NCBI GenBank assembly: GCA_947071365.1 | Contig: CAMTFT010000156.1 | Span: 1-5,414 of the forward strand | Direction: 5' to 3' | From: an uncultured bacterium | Lineage (GTDB): Bacteria; Bacillota; Clostridia; Lachnospirales; Lachnospiraceae | DNA length: 5,414 nt | In this document: positions 5,281-5,414 of the stretch, piece by piece | Layout of the letters: each line of letters opens with the position of its first letter | Position numbering within the stretch: position 1 is the stretch's first letter | Notes under the pieces: generated by a model | The model's input: only the letters and a program-made list of their open reading frames with translations | Database searches by the model: none | Told to the model about the DNA's origin: nothing | Made by a program: the position numbers and the translations under genes

Positions 5281-5308
5281 ATTATACACAACTCTCAGAA
5301 AAAATCCA
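5281..5308 (-). promoter_or_regulatory. Putative promoter for leader RNA and MazF-like gene
   Basis: On the minus strand a perfect -10 box TATAAT (5286-5281) is preceded by 16 bases and a weak -35 candidate TGGATT (5308-5303; three matches to TTGACA). The surroundings are very AT-rich (about 5250-5340), which favours promoter activity but also makes chance matches likely. The predicted start is near 5274. Bases 5309-5369 to the adapter junction hold no other feature that I can support. Confidence 0.5.
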
Positions 5309-5369
5309 CGAAAATTTTTAAAAAATTGCATATTCCTTGCTTTTCACAGCTCTTCGTATATAATAAATG

Positions 5370-5414
5370 CTGTCTCTTATACACATCTGACGCTGCCGAC
5401 GACTTAATAGGTGT
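5370..5414. other. Residual Nextera i5-side library adapter (not biological)
   Basis: Bases 5370-5388 are the reverse complement of the Tn5 mosaic end (CTGTCTCTTATACACATCT), and 5389-5402 are the read-1 Nextera extension. The next eight bases (5403-5410, CTTAATAG) sit where an i5 index belongs; their reverse complement CTATTAAG is what I remember as index S518. GTGT (5411-5414) is the start of the P5 arm. Genuine sequence ends at about 5369. Confidence 0.97.

Overview
The window is a short metagenome-style contig whose two ends are untrimmed sequencing-library adapters (1-44 and 5370-5414). The biological DNA is about 45-5369. Strong AGGAGG-type ribosome binding sites, a GntR/YtrA-type regulator, a lipoprotein with a Glu/Thr/Ser-rich spacer and SH3 repeats, and moderate GC all suggest a gut Firmicute of class Clostridia, most likely Lachnospiraceae. 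That assignment is inference from style, not from a marker gene.

Layout from left to right. (1) A surface lipoprotein (67-861, +) with two bacterial SH3 domains ends in a clear intrinsic terminator (893-930). (2) A gap of about 330 bases without a gene holds a 137-bp multi-branched palindrome (1013-1149) that looks like a mobile palindromic repeat or a structured RNA. (3) A compact three-gene operon follows: a consensus sigma-A promoter (1181-1209), a perfect 9+9 bp inverted-repeat operator over the start site (1212-1238), a YtrA-type GntR repressor (1266-1646), an ABC ATPase (1643-2545) and a polytopic permease with a large C-terminal soluble domain (2520-4394). The genes overlap by 4 and 26 bases, so they are probably co-translated. 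The repressor probably shuts off its own operon until an envelope stress or small molecule releases it. (4) A hairpin at 4400-4429 separates this operon from a convergent, visibly AT-richer gene on the minus strand.

The minus-strand gene (4453-5112) encodes a 219-residue protein with a MazF/PemK-like core and a C-terminal coiled coil. No protein antitoxin gene lies beside it. Between a putative promoter and its ribosome binding site is a 137-nt leader with four hairpins in a row, the last being an intrinsic terminator with a U6 tract. Promoter, structured RNA, leaky terminator and MazF-fold ribonuclease is the order seen in type III (RNA-antitoxin) toxin-antitoxin loci such as ToxIN. However, the usual tandem repeats are not visible, so this is a candidate rather than an identification. 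It is the most interesting item in the window.
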